NCBI GenBank assembly: GCA_023052935.1
Contig: CM041292.1
Location: 43,732,139-43,796,138, forward strand
Direction of reading: 5' to 3'
DNA: 64,000 nt
DNA from: Piezodorus guildinii
Taxonomy: Eukaryota > Arthropoda > Insecta > Hemiptera > Pentatomidae
The translations under genes and the position numbers were made by a program. Of this stretch, positions 33,909 to 45,092 are shown one piece after another (position 1 is the stretch's first letter; the number at the start of each line of letters is the position of its first letter). Under the pieces are notes generated by a model. The model saw nothing but the letters and a program-made list of their open reading frames with translations. It was not told the DNA's origin and did not search any database.

Positions 33909-34794
33909 ATGGCCTGCTCACTCGCTTCTAAAATCCAATATAATCCTATCTTTATGGCTTCCACCGCCCTTGGCATCTTTCCCTTCAGAGCTCACAACGG
34001 GCTGTTGGAGTTGGATACATTTTTGTTCGGTTATTCCCTCATTTTTATCTCCATCGTATCTTTTCTAGGACTTTACACGATACAAACAGCTGCAGAAAGT
34101 CTGAAAGGTTCAGGCGATATTTTAGACAAACCATTGAGACTGGTGGTTATTGTTTTACATACAATCCAGTTTCCTAGCTGTTTTGGTATTTTATTTTACA
34201 AGCAGATCGTTTTCCAGAAAATGATGAGTTCTCTGCAAAATTTGATATTCCTGGTTAATACAATGGAGTTTAAAATGTCGAACTTGGAGACGAGTAAGCG
34301 CTCTTTACTATTCGACGTCTTGCAGTCAGTGGTAGTTTTGTTATTTTTTTTTATGTTTAGAAAATATGATGCTTATCACATTAAGTTTTTCCTTTTTCTT
34401 CGCAGTTACAATAATTGGGTCTAGTCTTTGTATTTTGCAGTTCTGTTTTTTTGTCGGCATCGTATGCGAACTATTAGCAACTGAAACTGTTGTTTTGGAG
34501 ATGGTAAAACGAACTGTATATCGTAAGCTCGATATCAAAATGCTGGAACAACTCATAGAATCAACACACAAAATAATATCTGTGGCTTATAACATCAATT
34601 CTGTATACTCATTCCAACTGCTATTCTTGATTTTCCTTAGGTTTCTAATGTTTATAATGCATATTTACTACATTATCAAAGACATTACAAGATATTCTTA
34701 CGGCAGCCTTTTCTTCGCTAACGTATTGATGATGTTTCATCATCTTTACAACGGCTGGAAAATAAATCATGCTTCTGAGATGGCATCCAAGAAG
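33909..34794 (+). pseudogene. Gustatory receptor large exon, subfamily 2, one frameshift
   Basis: MACSLASKIQYNPIFMAST opens at 33909 and the exon ends ASKK|GTTAGT, phase 0. The first frame is lost at about 34355-34365, where TTTAGAAAATATGATG has one base more than the sibling TTTGGTAATATGAGG. The second frame then runs to the donor (LITLSFSFFFAVTIIGS ... KINHASEMASKK). Apart from this indel the copy, its promoter and donor look sound. The break lies within about 15 codons of the one in the exon at 25564. Confidence 0.78.
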
Positions 34795-35282
34795 GTTAGT
34801 GAAGATTTGTTTAAGTTGTCTAATTTTTCGTTTGCTTTAAAACAGTTTAACTTCAACACATACAAAAAAAAAACAGATAAGCTACCAGATGTCTATAATT
34901 GTAATCTATAATTTATTTGTTTCGTAGTAATTTGTAATACGACTTTATTCAATATCAACGGTTTAAACAAATATAATCAGAATTTAGTACAGGGCATTTA
35001 TTTTTTGTATTTTTGACGTCCTAAAAACCGAACCGGTCCTGGCATATTCAACTCTTAACACATTTATAGTATTTGTTTAAACGCTGAATGAAATCAAGAA
35101 TTAAATTTAAAAAAAAAAAATTAAGTAATTTGTAGAAAATTGTATTTAATTTCTTAGTATATTGATAGTTCAAAATTCACTTAGAAAAATTCTTATCGAC
35201 CCCAATAGAGATAAACATACAAGACGGTAGTTGATCCTAGTTATCCTTGCAGAACAGAAAGATGCATTTAAATATTATATAT
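34795..35282. other. Intron start after the Gr exon
   Basis: Paralogous to 26445-26850 and, further right, to 15600-15740. It ends abruptly at the palindrome border. Confidence 0.6.
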
Positions 35283-35292
35283 AAAAACATTT

Positions 35293-35399
35293 AAGACTAA
35301 GTATATATATTTTCTGTACTATTTTGGAACAGGTGATTTTACATATTAAAAATCACCAATTACAAAACAGTACAGAAAATATAAATATACTTAGTCTTA
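35293..35399. mobile_element. Hairpin MITE, about 107 bp (mirrored at 38294-38400)
   Basis: AAGACTAAGTATATATATTT then TCTGTACTATTTTG is followed, after a short spacer holding ATCACC/GGTGAT, by its own inverse CAAAACAGTACAGA...ACTTAGTCTT. It is a foldback element lying at the outer end of each palindrome arm. Confidence 0.7.
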
Positions 35400-35499
35400 A
35401 ATGTTGTTTTGTTTGCTGTTTCGATAGACTTTTCTTTGATTTAGTTTTTGGCATCGGGGATTGCTTTACAAACTCCGCAAAATCCTTTCCTCATTATAC

Positions 35500-36785
35500 T
35501 TCCTCATCATCCAGAGAACCTGAAGTATGGTGGCGGAATTAGAGGATAAAAATAAATTCCAAATAACCTTCACACTTCCTCGTAAACCTATAACGTCCTT
35601 CCCTACAGTATCCTTCAATAACACTCCGCTTGTCCCAGTAGAATAGATCCGATAACCAGGACTCCATCTGTACAAACCTCTCTTCTTGTGGAATCCCCAC
35701 ACAATACTGAAACGACAAGAAACTGCCTGATGTTTTCGACTACTTCAACACTTACTGGACAAACGCTCAAACCTTCTGCTTAACTACAAAAGACTTATCT
35801 ACATAACTATGACAAGCCCGATATGGACTTACGGAGTAGAGCTTTATGGATCTACTTAACTATCAAATTCGTCCCGTCTCCATTCCTTACAATCCGAAAT
35901 CCTTAAAGCTCCTTATTTTGTCTCGAGTCAACTCACCCATAAAGACCTAAATGTTCTTTATGTTGCTGAATTAGCCCGAAATAAATACAACTCCTTTCAT
36001 GACAAACTCCATTTCCACCCTAATCCACTCGTATCAAACCTTGCTACTCTGATAATCCTCCGAGGCGTCTGAAAAGAAGCCCCGAGACTTTCTGGTTTAG
36101 CCTAGTTTTAAAGATCTGCTAATGGGCAGTATCTCTATATGTGAATCATGACTGTATAATCTTATACAGCTTTCGATAGATCATTCTTAATCCGATCCGC
36201 ATCTCTATGGAACTCCATTCCTTCCAACATCCGTGACTCCCAAACTCTTTCAACATTTAAATCCCGTCTATTCAGCCATTTCCTGTCAATCCAATCCCAA
36301 ATAATCCCAATTAGATGCTAATTTCAGGGGAAATCAACAAATAAAGCTGACAGATACATTTATTTATTTATTTAACTTTCATAGACACATACGCAGCAAA
36401 TATTATTCGAAAAGTTTATCTTTTTAAAGATGAAAAATTAAATCACTTATAATTTTACAAAGATATAAAAACATTGTATTTTTTTTTACTGTGTATTTTT
36501 AATTTATAATGTTATTGTATTTTTAACTACACATTATTATCTGTTCTCATTTTAACATATAGATATATTTTAATTTTTTTTTTTCTTGTTTTCACATTTT
36601 ATTAGAAGTTATCTTTTGTATTTATTTTTTTTCATTTTATTAATATAATTCTGTTGTTATTTTTACTTATATTTATATTTTTAATTATTTTACTCTAAGA
36701 CTCTAGTCTTAAGACTCTTGTTTATTTCCTGTAATATTATTCTTAAGGGACTTGTCCCAGAATAAATAAAGAATTATTATTATTT
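35500..36785 (+). mobile_element. Decayed Jockey LINE 3' part, left palindrome arm
   Basis: Plus-strand sequence parallels the RT end of the copy at 41837-42370: CCTACAGTATCCTTCAATAA ('PTVSFNN'), ATATGGACTTACGGAGTAGA ('WTYGVEL'), then CATAAAGACCTAAATGTTC. Next comes a 3' UTR with GGACTTGTCCCAGAATAAAT and an (ATT)n tail. Stops and indels throughout. Confidence 0.75.
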
Positions 36786-36907
36786 ACTTGATGTATTTTA
36801 TTACAGAGCTTTAAAAATGAATAAATATATATATATTTATTAATAAATATATATATATATATATATATTTATTCATTTTTAAAGCTCTGTAATAAAATAC
36901 ATCAAGT

Positions 36908-38194
36908 AAATAATAATAATTCTTTATTTATTCTGGGACAAGTCCCTTAAGAATAATATTACAGGAAATAAACAAGAGTCTTAAGACTAGAGTCTTAGAG
37001 TAAAATAATTAAAAATATAAATATAAGTAAAAATAACAACAGAATTATATTAATAAAATGAAAAAAAATAAATACAAAAGATAACTTCTAATAAAATGTG
37101 AAAACAAGAAAAAAAAAAATTAAAATATATCTATATGTTAAAATGAGAACAGATAATAATGTGTAGTTAAAAATACAATAACATTATAAATTAAAAATAC
37201 ACAGTAAAAAAAAATACAATGTTTTTATATCTTTGTAAAATTATAAGTGATTTAATTTTTCATCTTTAAAAAGATAAACTTTTCGAATAATATTTGCTGC
37301 GTATGTGTCTATGAAAGTTAAATAAATAAATAAATGTATCTGTCAGCTTTATTTGTTGATTTCCCCTGAAATTAGCATCTAATTGGGATTATTTGGGATT
37401 GGATTGACAGGAAATGGCTGAATAGACGGGATTTAAATGTTGAAAGAGTTTGGGAGTCACGGATGTTGGAAGGAATGGAGTTCCATAGAGATGCGGATCG
37501 GATTAAGAATGATCTATCGAAAGCTGTATAAGATTATACAGTCATGATTCACATATAGAGATACTGCCCATTAGCAGATCTTTAAAACTAGGCTAAACCA
37601 GAAAGTCTCGGGGCTTCTTTTCAGACGCCTCGGAGGATTATCAGAGTAGCAAGGTTTGATACGAGTGGATTAGGGTGGAAATGGAGTTTGTCATGAAAGG
37701 AGTTGTATTTATTTCGGGCTAATTCAGCAACATAAAGAACATTTAGGTCTTTATGGGTGAGTTGACTCGAGACAAAATAAGGAGCTTTAAGGATTTCGGA
37801 TTGTAAGGAATGGAGACGGGACGAATTTGATAGTTAAGTAGATCCATAAAGCTCTACTCCGTAAGTCCATATCGGGCTTGTCATAGTTATGTAGATAAGT
37901 CTTTTGTAGTTAAGCAGAAGGTTTGAGCGTTTGTCCAGTAAGTGTTGAAGTAGTCGAAAACATCAGGCAGTTTCTTGTCGTTTCAGTATTGTGTGGGGAT
38001 TCCACAAGAAGAGAGGTTTGTACAGATGGAGTCCTGGTTATCGGATCTATTCTACTGGGACAAGCGGAGTGTTATTGAAGGATACTGTAGGGAAGGACGT
38101 TATAGGTTTACGAGGAAGTGTGAAGGTTATTTGGAATTTATTTTTATCCTCTAATTCCGCCACCATACTTCAGGTTCTCTGGATGATGAGGAAG
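36908..38194 (-). mobile_element. Decayed Jockey LINE 3' part, right palindrome arm
   Basis: Exact inverse of the left-arm element. It is independent evidence of a LINE only if the palindrome is real. Confidence 0.7.
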
Positions 38195-38410
38195 TATAAT
38201 GAGGAAAGGATTTTGCGGAGTTTGTAAAGCAATCCCCGATGCCAAAAACTAAATCAAAGAAAAGTCTATCGAAACAGCAAACAAAACAACATTTAAGACT
38301 AAGTATATTTATATTTTCTGTACTGTTTTGTAATTGGTGATTTTTAATATGTAAAATCACCTGTTCCAAAATAGTACAGAAAATATATATACTTAGTCTT
38401 AAATGTTTTT

Positions 38411-39410
38411 TTCGTTGTTTCAATAGACTATTCCTTGTTTTAGTTTGTGGATGGCTTAAAACATAATTGAGCCGTTGATTTCTAAAAAGTACTAAAAGAC
38501 ATTTTTATTCGAAATTAATATTTTGTATTCTAATAGCTTTGTTTTATCTAGATACCTCATCAGATTTTATCTAAGAAATATGAAAATCCTTTAAAAACGA
38601 ATAATGAATGAAAATTGCAAACGTACTAAATCCACATTTCGTTTCACACCAAAAGGTACTAAAAACGTTTCCTTCTAAAACGTACCATATCCTATGTAAA
38701 CAGCTGTAACCTTTCCTTCCTAAATCTACTAAGCAAAAGCAAGTTTTCCCTCAATATATTTTTCCTGTTTTTTTTCAATTTGTGCATTTTTATTGGTTAA
38801 TTTACAACATCTAGGTTCTCGTAGGTTCTTAATTAAATTAAGTTTTTTTCATTGTATTACTTCTTGCAGCCACATAAATTAGGTTTAAAAATTTTCAGAA
38901 ACTAAAATTTTAATATAATAATGGTATTTGATTTTGAAAATGGTCAGAATTAGCGTTCCTTGACCTTGCTAAAAATTAGAAAAATAACTGTGCCTGACAC
39001 TACCCAGTAGAATTTTTTTTTTTTGAAAAATGTAAAATAAAAGCTTAAAACTTATTTATATTTATAAGTCTGTATAGTTGAATATTATTTTAACGTCGTT
39101 AAAAATTAGTATAAATTTAAATAGCAAATAAAGAAATAGCAAATAAAAGTTCAATACAAACTTCATTGCTACAAACTTTCTTATTATAGTGCCATGAATA
39201 AATAAAAGGTCCTTTGAATATTCGCTTTTTTTTTGAAGAAGAAGAGATTACTAAATGTAATTGACCAACAAGGAAAGATATTTCTCAAAGGGAAAATAAA
39301 CATAACTTAATGATTAACATTATAAAGACGTTAGTTATCTTTAATGTTGTATGAGGAAGGATTGTTACCAATTTATCGCACGTTATATTCTTCCAAAAAG
39401 TAATACATCC
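38411..39410. other. AT-rich stretch
   Basis: I see no gene. Phrases like 'TAAAAAGTACTAAAAG' and 'CCACATTTCGTTTCACACC' hint that the repeat at 39418-39510 once extended here. Confidence 0.45.
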
Positions 39411-39417
39411 CTATTAA

Positions 39418-39510
39418 TTTTTTCTAAAAAGTACTATATCCACGTTTCATTCTAAAAGGCAGTATATCCACATTTCATTCTAAAAAAGTACTATATCCGT
39501 ATTATATTGT
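39418..39510. repeat. Short tandem repeat, about 33-bp unit, 3 copies
   Basis: The unit approximates TTCTAAAAAGTACTATATCC then ACATTTCA, seen at 39420, 39456 and 39478 with small changes. Related single copies lie near 38630-38690. Confidence 0.65.
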
Positions 39511-39669
39511 TAAAAGTCATGGAAAAAATGCAATAAGATATAACTGTTTTTATAGCTGTCAATAGGCAATTAACTTATATGAAAACCAAAGGCTTCATCA
39601 CCGCTACAGATTTCAGCTCTGCTAATTCTAAACCAACTTCAATAATTCTTTTTGCGTTTTTTGGGAATT

Positions 39670-40440
39670 TTTTTTTCCATAATTTATTGAAATTTACAAC
39701 TGTACTAAATAATACAACAAGTAAATCTGATGAAAGAAAAATGACATGAAAAAGACTTGTAGAAGAACTACCCAATAGTAACACTCCTGCAACCATTCTA
39801 AACTAGAAGGTCTCGAGGCCATCTTCTTTTCAGACGCCTCGGAGGATTGTCAGGAATCGAAGAGGAAGCTAGGATTGACACTAGTGGGTTAGAGTAGGAG
39901 TGGAGTTTTTTATGGAAGGAGTGATATCTGGTTCGAGCCAGATCAGTAACAAATGGAACATTTAGGTCTTTATGGATGAGTTTATTTGTGATAAAGTAAG
40001 GAGCGTTGAGGATTTTACGAAGGATTTTGGATTGTAAGGATTGGATACGGAAAGAATTTGATGGTTTAGTCGAGCCCCAAAGCTCAACTCCGTAAGTCCA
40101 TATAGGCCTTATGATAGTCATGTAGAGGAGTATTTGTAGTTAAGTGGGAGGTTAGAGCGTTTGTCAAGTAAGTGTTGAAGTAGTCGAAAACGTCGGGCAG
40201 TTTCTTGTCGTTTCAGTCTTGTGTGGGGATTCCATGTGAGACGTTTGTAAAGGATACCTAGGTATCGGATTTGTTCAGCCGGGAGAAGCGGAATATTATT
40301 AAAGGATACAGTAGGACAGGATGTCATTGGTTTACGACGGAAGGTAAAGCTAATTTGGTGGGATTTGTCTGAATTTATTTTCATTCTCCAATTCTGACAC
40401 CATATCTGGAGGTCTCTGATGTGGGATTGTAGGGTTTGAG
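39670..40440 (-). mobile_element. Jockey LINE, RT C-terminal fragment
   Basis: Two overlapping minus-strand frames. 40118-40384 (KINSDKSHQISFTFRRKPMT, 'RYLGILYKRLTWNPHTRL') and 39798-40121 ('MTIIRPIWTYGVELWGSTKP', 'RRLKRRWPRDLL') form the RT thumb and C-terminus, with a frameshift between. The 3' UTR lies left, beginning near 39670 with ATTTATTGAAATTTACAACTG, shared with the copy at 41705. Strongly 5'-truncated. Confidence 0.85.
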
Positions 40441-40449
40441 ACTTTATTA

Positions 40450-40880
40450 AAATTATTTGATTACAAAATACCTTACATTTTTCTTGATTATCAATAATAT
40501 ACGAGTTATAAGGTAATCACCTCTCTTATAAGTTGTGTTTTTTACCTATAAGATTTTCTTTCTCTCTCTTTGTTCATCGCGGTGTGTTGATCTCAAAAAT
40601 CTTTTCAATTTTTCTCTATCTTCAATAATAACCGATTCTTGGTGGAATTACATAAATTATGATAGAACTCTAAATTCATTTTTCTTTACCTTCAAGAATA
40701 ACTGGGTTATGTGCATATTTATGGATAAATTTTCAATTTGCTTCTTTTCTTATTCTCATTTTTATAATTATTCGTGTTTTTTTTGTTATAAAACACTAAT
40801 AACTTGTTCTCTATCTTTGGAAATAACGGAGTTACTAGCGTATGTATAGGCACGATTTCAATTTTCTTCTTTTACCATAG
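40450..40880. repeat. Degenerate ~100-bp tandem repeat family ('Q family'), copy 1
   Basis: Units contain CTATCTTCAATAATAACCGA, a variant GAGTTA or GGTGG ending, and T-rich spacers, at about 40485, 40610, 40688 and 40815. The same units recur at 58865-59850. The plus ORF at 40535-40849 is a by-product of the T-rich repeat. Confidence 0.5.
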
Positions 40881-41385
40881 TTTTATTTATTTATTTTTGA
40901 AGTGTAAACTTTTTTTGGCGCACAACACACAGATTTTTGTAGGCTGCGTGAGAGGCTGATCGTCACGCAATGAAGTTAAGGGCTCCATCGGGTGAACTCG
41001 GACCGCCGAGTTTAACCGAACGAGAAAGACAACAGTCAACTGCATTGTGTCGCTGTGTTTATGTTAGAATTATCATAAATTAATATTATCAATAGTTTTT
41101 AATGGTTACTATTAATAATACGTCATAATAATGATTATTTTATCAATAAGTTATTTTATATTTTTGGTTTATATTGTGAGGTTAGTGTACGTAGTTAGTG
41201 ATGTATGATCTAATGGGAAAACATTAAAAATTATTAAAAACTTAACTATTGTTATTGTTACAATAAAGGGTGATTCGATCGTATTGGTAAGTCATTTCAT
41301 GTTTCTACTTTATTTCCAACAGAAATGGAATATCAATATATTTATTAAATTGTCAAAGTTTTTGAGCACAATTCCTGTATCTTGA
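40881..41385. other. Intergenic, nothing recognised
   Basis: A GC-richer patch at about 40920-41060 (GCCGAGTTTAACCGAACGAG) may be the edge of an unknown repeat; otherwise AT-rich. Confidence 0.35.
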
Positions 41386-41389
41386 CGAC

Positions 41390-41700
41390 GGAGTTCCTCA
41401 AAATTCAACGATATTGCTTTTATCTGAAACATTGTTGAACAACCTAGAAGACATCAATATCCCAAATTTTCATTGTATGACTAAATTTTAGAGACCTCAG
41501 TGCCAAACTGGAGGAGTAGCCATATATAAAAGTAATACAGACACGACAAATATCGTAACTTCACAGATGAATGTAGCAATTAGTAATTCTCAATCATACA
41601 ATTTTAATGAATCATCTATTGAAGAATCTTGTGTAACAAAATCTGAAGCAGAAAATGGACTATTCATCATAATAGTTGTCATTTGCACATCACACTAATT
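41390..41700 (+). pseudogene. EEP-type endonuclease domain, first half, split by a LINE
   Basis: Plus frame reads ILLLSETLLNNLEDINIPNF then, after a stop, RPQCQTGGVAIYKSNTDT and a later NGLFIIIVVICTSH. 'LLSETW...I.I.NF' followed by 'RGGVAIYK' and 'NG....VIYISP' is the usual course of the endonuclease/exonuclease/phosphatase domain carried by some insect mobile elements (Helentron-type elements or LINEs). The second half continues at 44600 on the far side of the Jockey copy. Confidence 0.5.
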
Positions 41701-41704
41701 TTTT

Positions 41705-44585
41705 ATTTGTTTGTTTTTATATTTTATTGAAATTTACAACTGTATAGGAATACATCAAGTAAATGTGCTGATTAAAGATAGTGTACATGAAAAACATGAA
41801 GAGAAACTGCCCATTGGCAGCACTCTAGTAATTAATCTAAACAAGAAGGTCTCGAGGCCATCTTCTTTTCAGACGCCTCGGAGGATTGTCGGGAATTGAA
41901 GAGGAAGCAAGGATTGAAACTAGTGGGTTAGAGTGGGATTGGAGTTTGTCATGGAAGGATTGATACTTGGTTCGGGCCAAATCAGCTACAAAGGGAATAT
42001 TAAGGTCTTTATGGATAAGCTTATTCGTGACAAAATAAGGAGCGTTTAGGATTATTCGAAGGATTTTGGATTGTAAGGATTGGATACGGGAAGAATTTGA
42101 TGGTTTAGTGGAGCCCCATAGCTCAACTCCGTAAGTCCAGATAGGTCTTATGATGGTCATGTAGATGAGTCTTTTGTAGTTAAGTGAAAGGTTAGAGCGT
42201 TTGTCTAGTAAGTGTTGAAGTAACTGAAAGCGGCGAGCAGTTTCTTGTCGTTTCAGTCTAGTGTGCGGATTCCATGTTAAACGTTTGTCAAGTAGAAGCC
42301 CTAGGTAGCGGATCTGTTCAACTGGAACGAGCGGAATGTTATTAAAGGATACTGTAGGGCAGGATGTCATAGGTTTACGACGTAGGGTGAAGGTAATTGG
42401 GTGGGATTTGTTGGAATTTATTTTAATTCTCCAATTCTGACACTATACCTCAAGGTCTCTGATGTGGGATTGGAGATTTTGAGAGGCAACAGTGGGATCA
42501 TTATTGACTGATAATTCACAAGTGTCATCTGCATAAGTAGAAAGGAAAGTATTAGGATGTGATGGGATATCAGCTGTATAAACTGTATAAAGAATGGGTC
42601 CTAGGATACTGCCTTGAGGAACACCAGCAGACTGGGTAAAAATTGTTGAATAGGAACTATTGTTGTTGATTCTGAAGGATCTGTCAGAAAGGTAGGACTG
42701 GATAATGAGGAAGTAAGTAGGAGGCAGGAATTTACGGAGTTTGTAAAGCAGTCCCGGGTGCCAGACTCGGTCAAAGGCCTGTTCCACGTCGAGAAAGACT
42801 CCCGTGCAGTACAATCCGCGCTCCAATGTAGACGAGACAACATCCACCACACGATGGCATTGCTGGTTAGTGGAGTGGGATGTTCGGAATCCAAACTGGT
42901 GGTTTGGGATTATGTGGTTTAATTCTAGGATTGGGTATAGGCGTTTAAGGATGAGTCTTTCCAGAATTTTACCCATTATAGATAAAAGAGAGATAGGACG
43001 GTAGGAAGAGCTAGCGGCTTTTTGGGTTTAGGTATCATTTTAACGATGGATAATTTCCAAGGATTAGGAAAGTATGTCGTACGGAGTATGGAGTTGTAGA
43101 TGTAGGTGAGGAGTAGGATGGCTTTTCTCGGAAGTTGTTTTAGGATATGGGCAGTAATAAGATCATGTCCAGGTGCTTTCCGGGAAGGTAATCTTTGGAT
43201 TATGTTTGATATTTCAGAAGGATGAAATGCTTTAGGAGGAAGAGCCATCTGGAGGGGAATATCCAGCTCTGCTTCAATACATTCGAGGTGATTGGGATTA
43301 AGGATATCGGGATGCGGATTGTAAATTTTAAAGAGATGCTGTGCGAATATCTGGGACTTTTCTTCTTCAGATCTAGTCCAGGATTGGGATTCATTAAGGA
43401 GGGGATGATTAAAATCTTTAAAATTTAGGAGCTTCTTAGTGGTCCTCCACAGTGATTTGTCGGTAGTACTAAGGTTTTCAGTCATGTTAAGTAAGTTTTG
43501 AATTTTAAATGTCCTAATTTCAGATTTCAGTTTGTTAGTCAGTTGGGTATAATAAGTTTTGTCAGCAGGGTACCTAGTCCTATGCCACTTTGATCTTGCT
43601 CGGCGCTTTTCTCTTATTAAGGTACGAATGTGCTGTGACAGATTAGTTTGTTGAGAGATGTTAATATTGGTGGTTGTTGTGTTATCGTATATACTGCTAG
43701 CTATTGAGTCAGTCAGTTTTTCTATGGCTCTGTCGATAAACTGTTTAGTTTTTAGTGGGAGTTTTAAGTCCATTTTGGAGTCCAAGTCCGATCGAAATCT
43801 GTCCCAGTTTACTCGTCCATTTATTAATTTAGGAGGTGAAGGTTTAGGGGCAAAACTCGAATGCAAGGAGAGCAGAACTGGACTGTGGTCAGATGAGAGG
43901 TCATTTAAGGACTTGACTATTGCTTGGGAGGTGGGAAATTGAGATGAGACAAATATATCCAGGATGTCGGGACGTTTTTTGGAGGATGTTGGTAAGTGTA
44001 AGTGGGAGTCATGGGCGAAAGGATAGAATAACTATTTGAGGTTGAGACGCTAGAGAGGATATTACCACGGGTATTGGATGTTCGACAACACCACCGTTGG
44101 TGTTTAGCGTTGAAGTCTCCTCCAGCAATGAAGCGGGGTCCAAGAGATTGGAAGAAGGAATTAAGATGGCTATAGGAAATGGAGTTGCTAGGTGGACAGT
44201 ATACAGCTGACAGAGTTATTTGGAAAGGACGAGTTGAAATGATTACAGAGGATGATTGTATGGCGTCAGTGGGAGTAGAAGGAACTAGGGAATGGGGTAT
44301 GGATTTATGGATTAGAATGCAAGAACCAGCATGTGCAGTGTTGTCTGGGTGGTCTGATCTGTAAGTAAAGTAGTCCCGTATGTAAAAACGTGACCGTTGT
44401 GTGAAGTGCGTTTCAGTCAGTAATGCTATGTCTATGTTGTTGTCATGTAAAAATAAGTCCAATTCATCACGGTGGTTATGCAAGCCATTAGCATTCCACA
44501 GAATGATGGCAAGGGGCTTTACACTCATCTCACAATAATTAAAGTGTAAAGAAAATAATTTAATTCATCCATGAAAATAAACTTA
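41705..44585 (-). mobile_element. Jockey LINE, 5'-truncated at ORF2, with frameshifts
   Basis: Minus strand in order: endonuclease (43917-44528, LAIILWNANGLHNHRDEL, LLTETHF, GGDFNAKHQRW); a linker with KRRARSKWHRTRYPADK; RT fingers (42976-43866, SRKAPGHDLITAHIL); RT palm (42443-42976, FGFRTSHSTNQQ, SAGVPQGSILGPILYTVYTA, catalytic YADD at about 42526-42537); and the C-terminus (41837-42370, DKRLTWNPHTRLKRQE, RRLKRRWPRDLL). At least three frameshifts. The 5' end falls close to the ORF2 ATG, so ORF1 is missing. It interrupts an EEP-domain relic. Confidence 0.9.
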
Positions 44586-44599
44586 TATATACAAAAGTA

Positions 44600-44806
44600 G
44601 GGTCTGCTTTGCTTAATCGGAACTTGGATAAATTACCCATGATCTTGAGAGGAGATTTCAATATTGACGTTTCACAAGAAACTTTAAAGCAAAGATTTTT
44701 TAAGACCACTTTGGATTTAAATATTTCAAATGATAGAAACGAAAGTACAACAAAATACGTAAAAAATTATTTTGATTTGACAAACAATGTTTACATCGAT
44801 GAATAA
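44600..44806 (+). pseudogene. EEP-type endonuclease domain, second half
   Basis: The frame SALLNRNLDKLPMILRGDFN then IDVSQETLKQRFFKTTLDLN has the EEP 'GDFN' motif with its metal-binding Asp. Placed after the 41390-41700 segment it completes the order of the domain, with the Jockey LINE between. It ends TAA at 44804-44806. Confidence 0.5.
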
Positions 44807-44991
44807 CAAAATAAAACAAAGTCACTAAAACCAAATATTTACCTAAGCGAGTGATATAAAAGAATATTTAATGAAAATACAAATGTATTTGAACTATATT
44901 TTTTCTAAATCGATCATTAATGTGTCCGGGATGGAATCGATTGCTGAAACAGCCAATAAGGATTTGGATATTGAGCCATGATATGAATTAA

Positions 44992-45021
44992 AGTAAAGTG
45001 GATTCTTTTGAGGTGTCAATA
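44992..45021 (+). promoter_or_regulatory. Probable core promoter of the Gr exon at 45093
   Basis: TCAATA at 45016 sits where the sibling at 11991 has TCAGTT, AGTAAAG lies 24 bp upstream as in that sibling, and the ATG is 77 bp downstream. The initiator is weakened by the G-to-A change. Confidence 0.4.
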
Positions 45022-45092
45022 ACTGTATTGAGAGTACTCGAGACACTTAATTGACGACTTCGAAGGTAGTATACTCATCCATTCGTCGCAAG

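Larger units (their letters stand above)
35283..38410. repeat. Large palindrome, two arms of about 1564 bp with almost no spacer
   Basis: Each base at position x pairs with 73693 minus x. The left arm is 35283-36846 and the right arm 36847-38410. Arms look identical wherever checked, including AT-rich decayed LINE sequence, and both yield the same meaningless 78-residue ORF (35466-35702 minus, 37991-38227 plus). The centre is a (TA)-rich stretch (36822-36871). Within each arm: a roughly 107-bp hairpin MITE, a decayed Jockey LINE RT end and its 3' UTR with AATAAA tail. Confidence 0.95.

Noticed and set aside
35466..38227. Two identical 78-residue ORFs as a duplicated gene
   Set aside because: They are mirror copies within the palindrome and run antisense through decayed LINE RT sequence.
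42804..44364. Plus-strand ORFs at 42804, 43222, 43658 and 44179
   Set aside because: Shadows of the minus-strand Jockey endonuclease/RT; no family resemblance of their own.
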